Below, piece by piece: positions 63,235-64,000 of a stretch of 64,000 bases of DNA. Within the stretch, counting starts at the first letter, position 1; each line of letters begins with the position of its first letter. A program made the position numbers and the translations under genes. This stretch comes from Rhynchopus sp. YZ270_cl-10 (lineage: Eukaryota > Euglenozoa > Diplonemea > Diplonemida > Diplonemidae), in contig OZ037887.1 in the NCBI GenBank assembly GCA_964035575.1, positions 1,302,001 to 1,366,000 of the forward strand, in the 5' to 3' direction. The notes under the pieces are model-generated. The model made no database searches. It was not told where the DNA came from and was given only the letters and a program-made list of their open reading frames with translations.

Positions 63235-63510
63235 ATGAAAAGACAACGAAGCGAGGAAAGATCTGATGATGGACACACTAATAAGAAGGCTAATACAAAG
63301 ACAACATAAGCTGAAGAGGGAAACACTTCCCCAAAACGAAAGAGAGATGATGAGGGATTTATGTGCGACCATTGTGGCTCATACTTTACACATGAAAAAC
63401 AGAGCAAGAATCACAAACAGACAAAGAAGTGCAAAGAAACTTGCCCAAAGTTCCGAGTGAGGTTTCCGTCTAAGAATGCTAGATACAAACACCAAAAGAC
63501 CTGTGCATAA
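63235..63510 (+). pseudogene. degenerate zinc-finger paralogue, copy 3
   Basis: Same as 52128-52403, including the internal TAA. Confidence 0.65.
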
Positions 63511-63594
63511 ATTAATATTTCTATTCACATTGTTTCCCCGATTCCTTCTTTCTTCACATACATTAGCATAGGAACACATAGACACATAAATAAT

Positions 63595-64000
63595 ATGAAA
63601 AGGCAACGTAGTGAGAGTGGGTCTGCGGATGGGCGTGCTGACAAAAAGCCTAAGACAACAAAAGAAGCAACACAGGAGGCAGAAGAAGATGATACAGAAG
63701 CTTTTCAAAAACAGACTGGAGAGGATGATGAAGAAAAGGAAAAAACAGAAGAACATGAGCGCAATGAACCTACAACAGTAGAAGGCAGTACAAAACGGAA
63801 GAGGGGAGATGATGAACCAAGAAGTGCGCAGGAGCAGAAACCCTTCAGCTGCGAAAACTGTGGTGCCATCTTTGCATTAGAGAAACAGCTAAAAACGCAC
63901 AAAAAAAACTCAAAAAAATGCAAAAAAACGTGTCCAAAGTGCAGAATTACGCTTTCCAATGCCACTGAGAAGTTCCACCATCAGAAGAACTGTACAGGTG
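63595..64000 (+). CDS. unit protein B, copy 3, partial at window end
   Basis: First 135 codons of the C2HC finger protein, identical to the other copies as far as visible; continues beyond the window. Confidence 0.75.
   Translation, partial: MKRQRSESGSADGRADKKPKTTKEATQEAEEDDTEAFQKQTGEDDEEKEKTEEHERNEPTTVEGSTKRKRGDDEPRSAQEQKPFSCENCGAIFALEKQLKTHKKNSKKCKKTCPKCRITLSNATEKFHHQKNCTG

Larger units (their letters stand above)
62133..64000 (+). repeat. 5437-bp tandem unit, copy 3, cut by window end
   Basis: Same start ACAAGAAGAAAGCTCGCT as the other copies. Runs 1868 bp to the window edge without visible difference. Confidence 0.9.

Overview
The window is nuclear DNA of an unidentified unicellular eukaryote. 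It carries large intronless genes, other genes with very short GT-AG introns (about 35-55 bp), poly(A)-tailed non-LTR retrotransposons, small TA-flanked inverted-repeat elements and long simple satellites. Stops are TAA, TAG and TGA as in the standard code. I cannot assign a lineage.

Positions 1-25,600 are the host-gene part. A LINE remnant (1-3238) is followed by AT-rich noncoding DNA with dispersed repeats. Next is a 2112-aa intronless gene (7938-14276) that joins an UPF1-like SF1 helicase to an RNB exoribonuclease-like domain, which appears to be split by an inserted TPR block, with a CCCH finger at the end. After it comes an 819-aa receptor-like membrane protein with a degenerate class III cyclase-like cytoplasmic domain (15896-18355). 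Two TA-flanked inverted-repeat elements (18970-19319, 20638-21035) and an 8-bp satellite follow. Then come a disrupted anoctamin (TMEM16)-like gene, a ubiquitin-like plus WD40 gene, and a decayed partial copy of the latter.

Positions 25,600-50,900 are a retroelement graveyard. A RLE-type non-LTR retrotransposon with a 2960-aa frame (27577-36459: OTU-like, C2H2 finger, RT with YLDD, restriction-like endonuclease, second OTU-like, zinc finger, coiled coil) is followed by truncated relatives on both strands. They are joined at poly(A) tracts. One carries a nested 1.56-kb insertion. A 1.65-kb poly(A)-ended repeat occurs as a near-identical inverted pair 19 kb apart, and again as a partial third copy. 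A 200-N assembly gap lies at 44474-44673.

Positions 51,026-64,000 are a tandem array of a 5437-bp unit: two complete copies head to tail, a (GCAAACCC)n satellite, then a third copy cut by the window end. Each unit carries a small acidic/coiled-coil gene with a GT-AG intron, a degenerate zinc-finger paralogue, a 577-aa protein with six C2HC-type fingers, a downstream 95-aa frame, and 1.9 kb of AT-rich DNA with internal repeats. I could not assign this unit to any known element; it is the best candidate for something undescribed.
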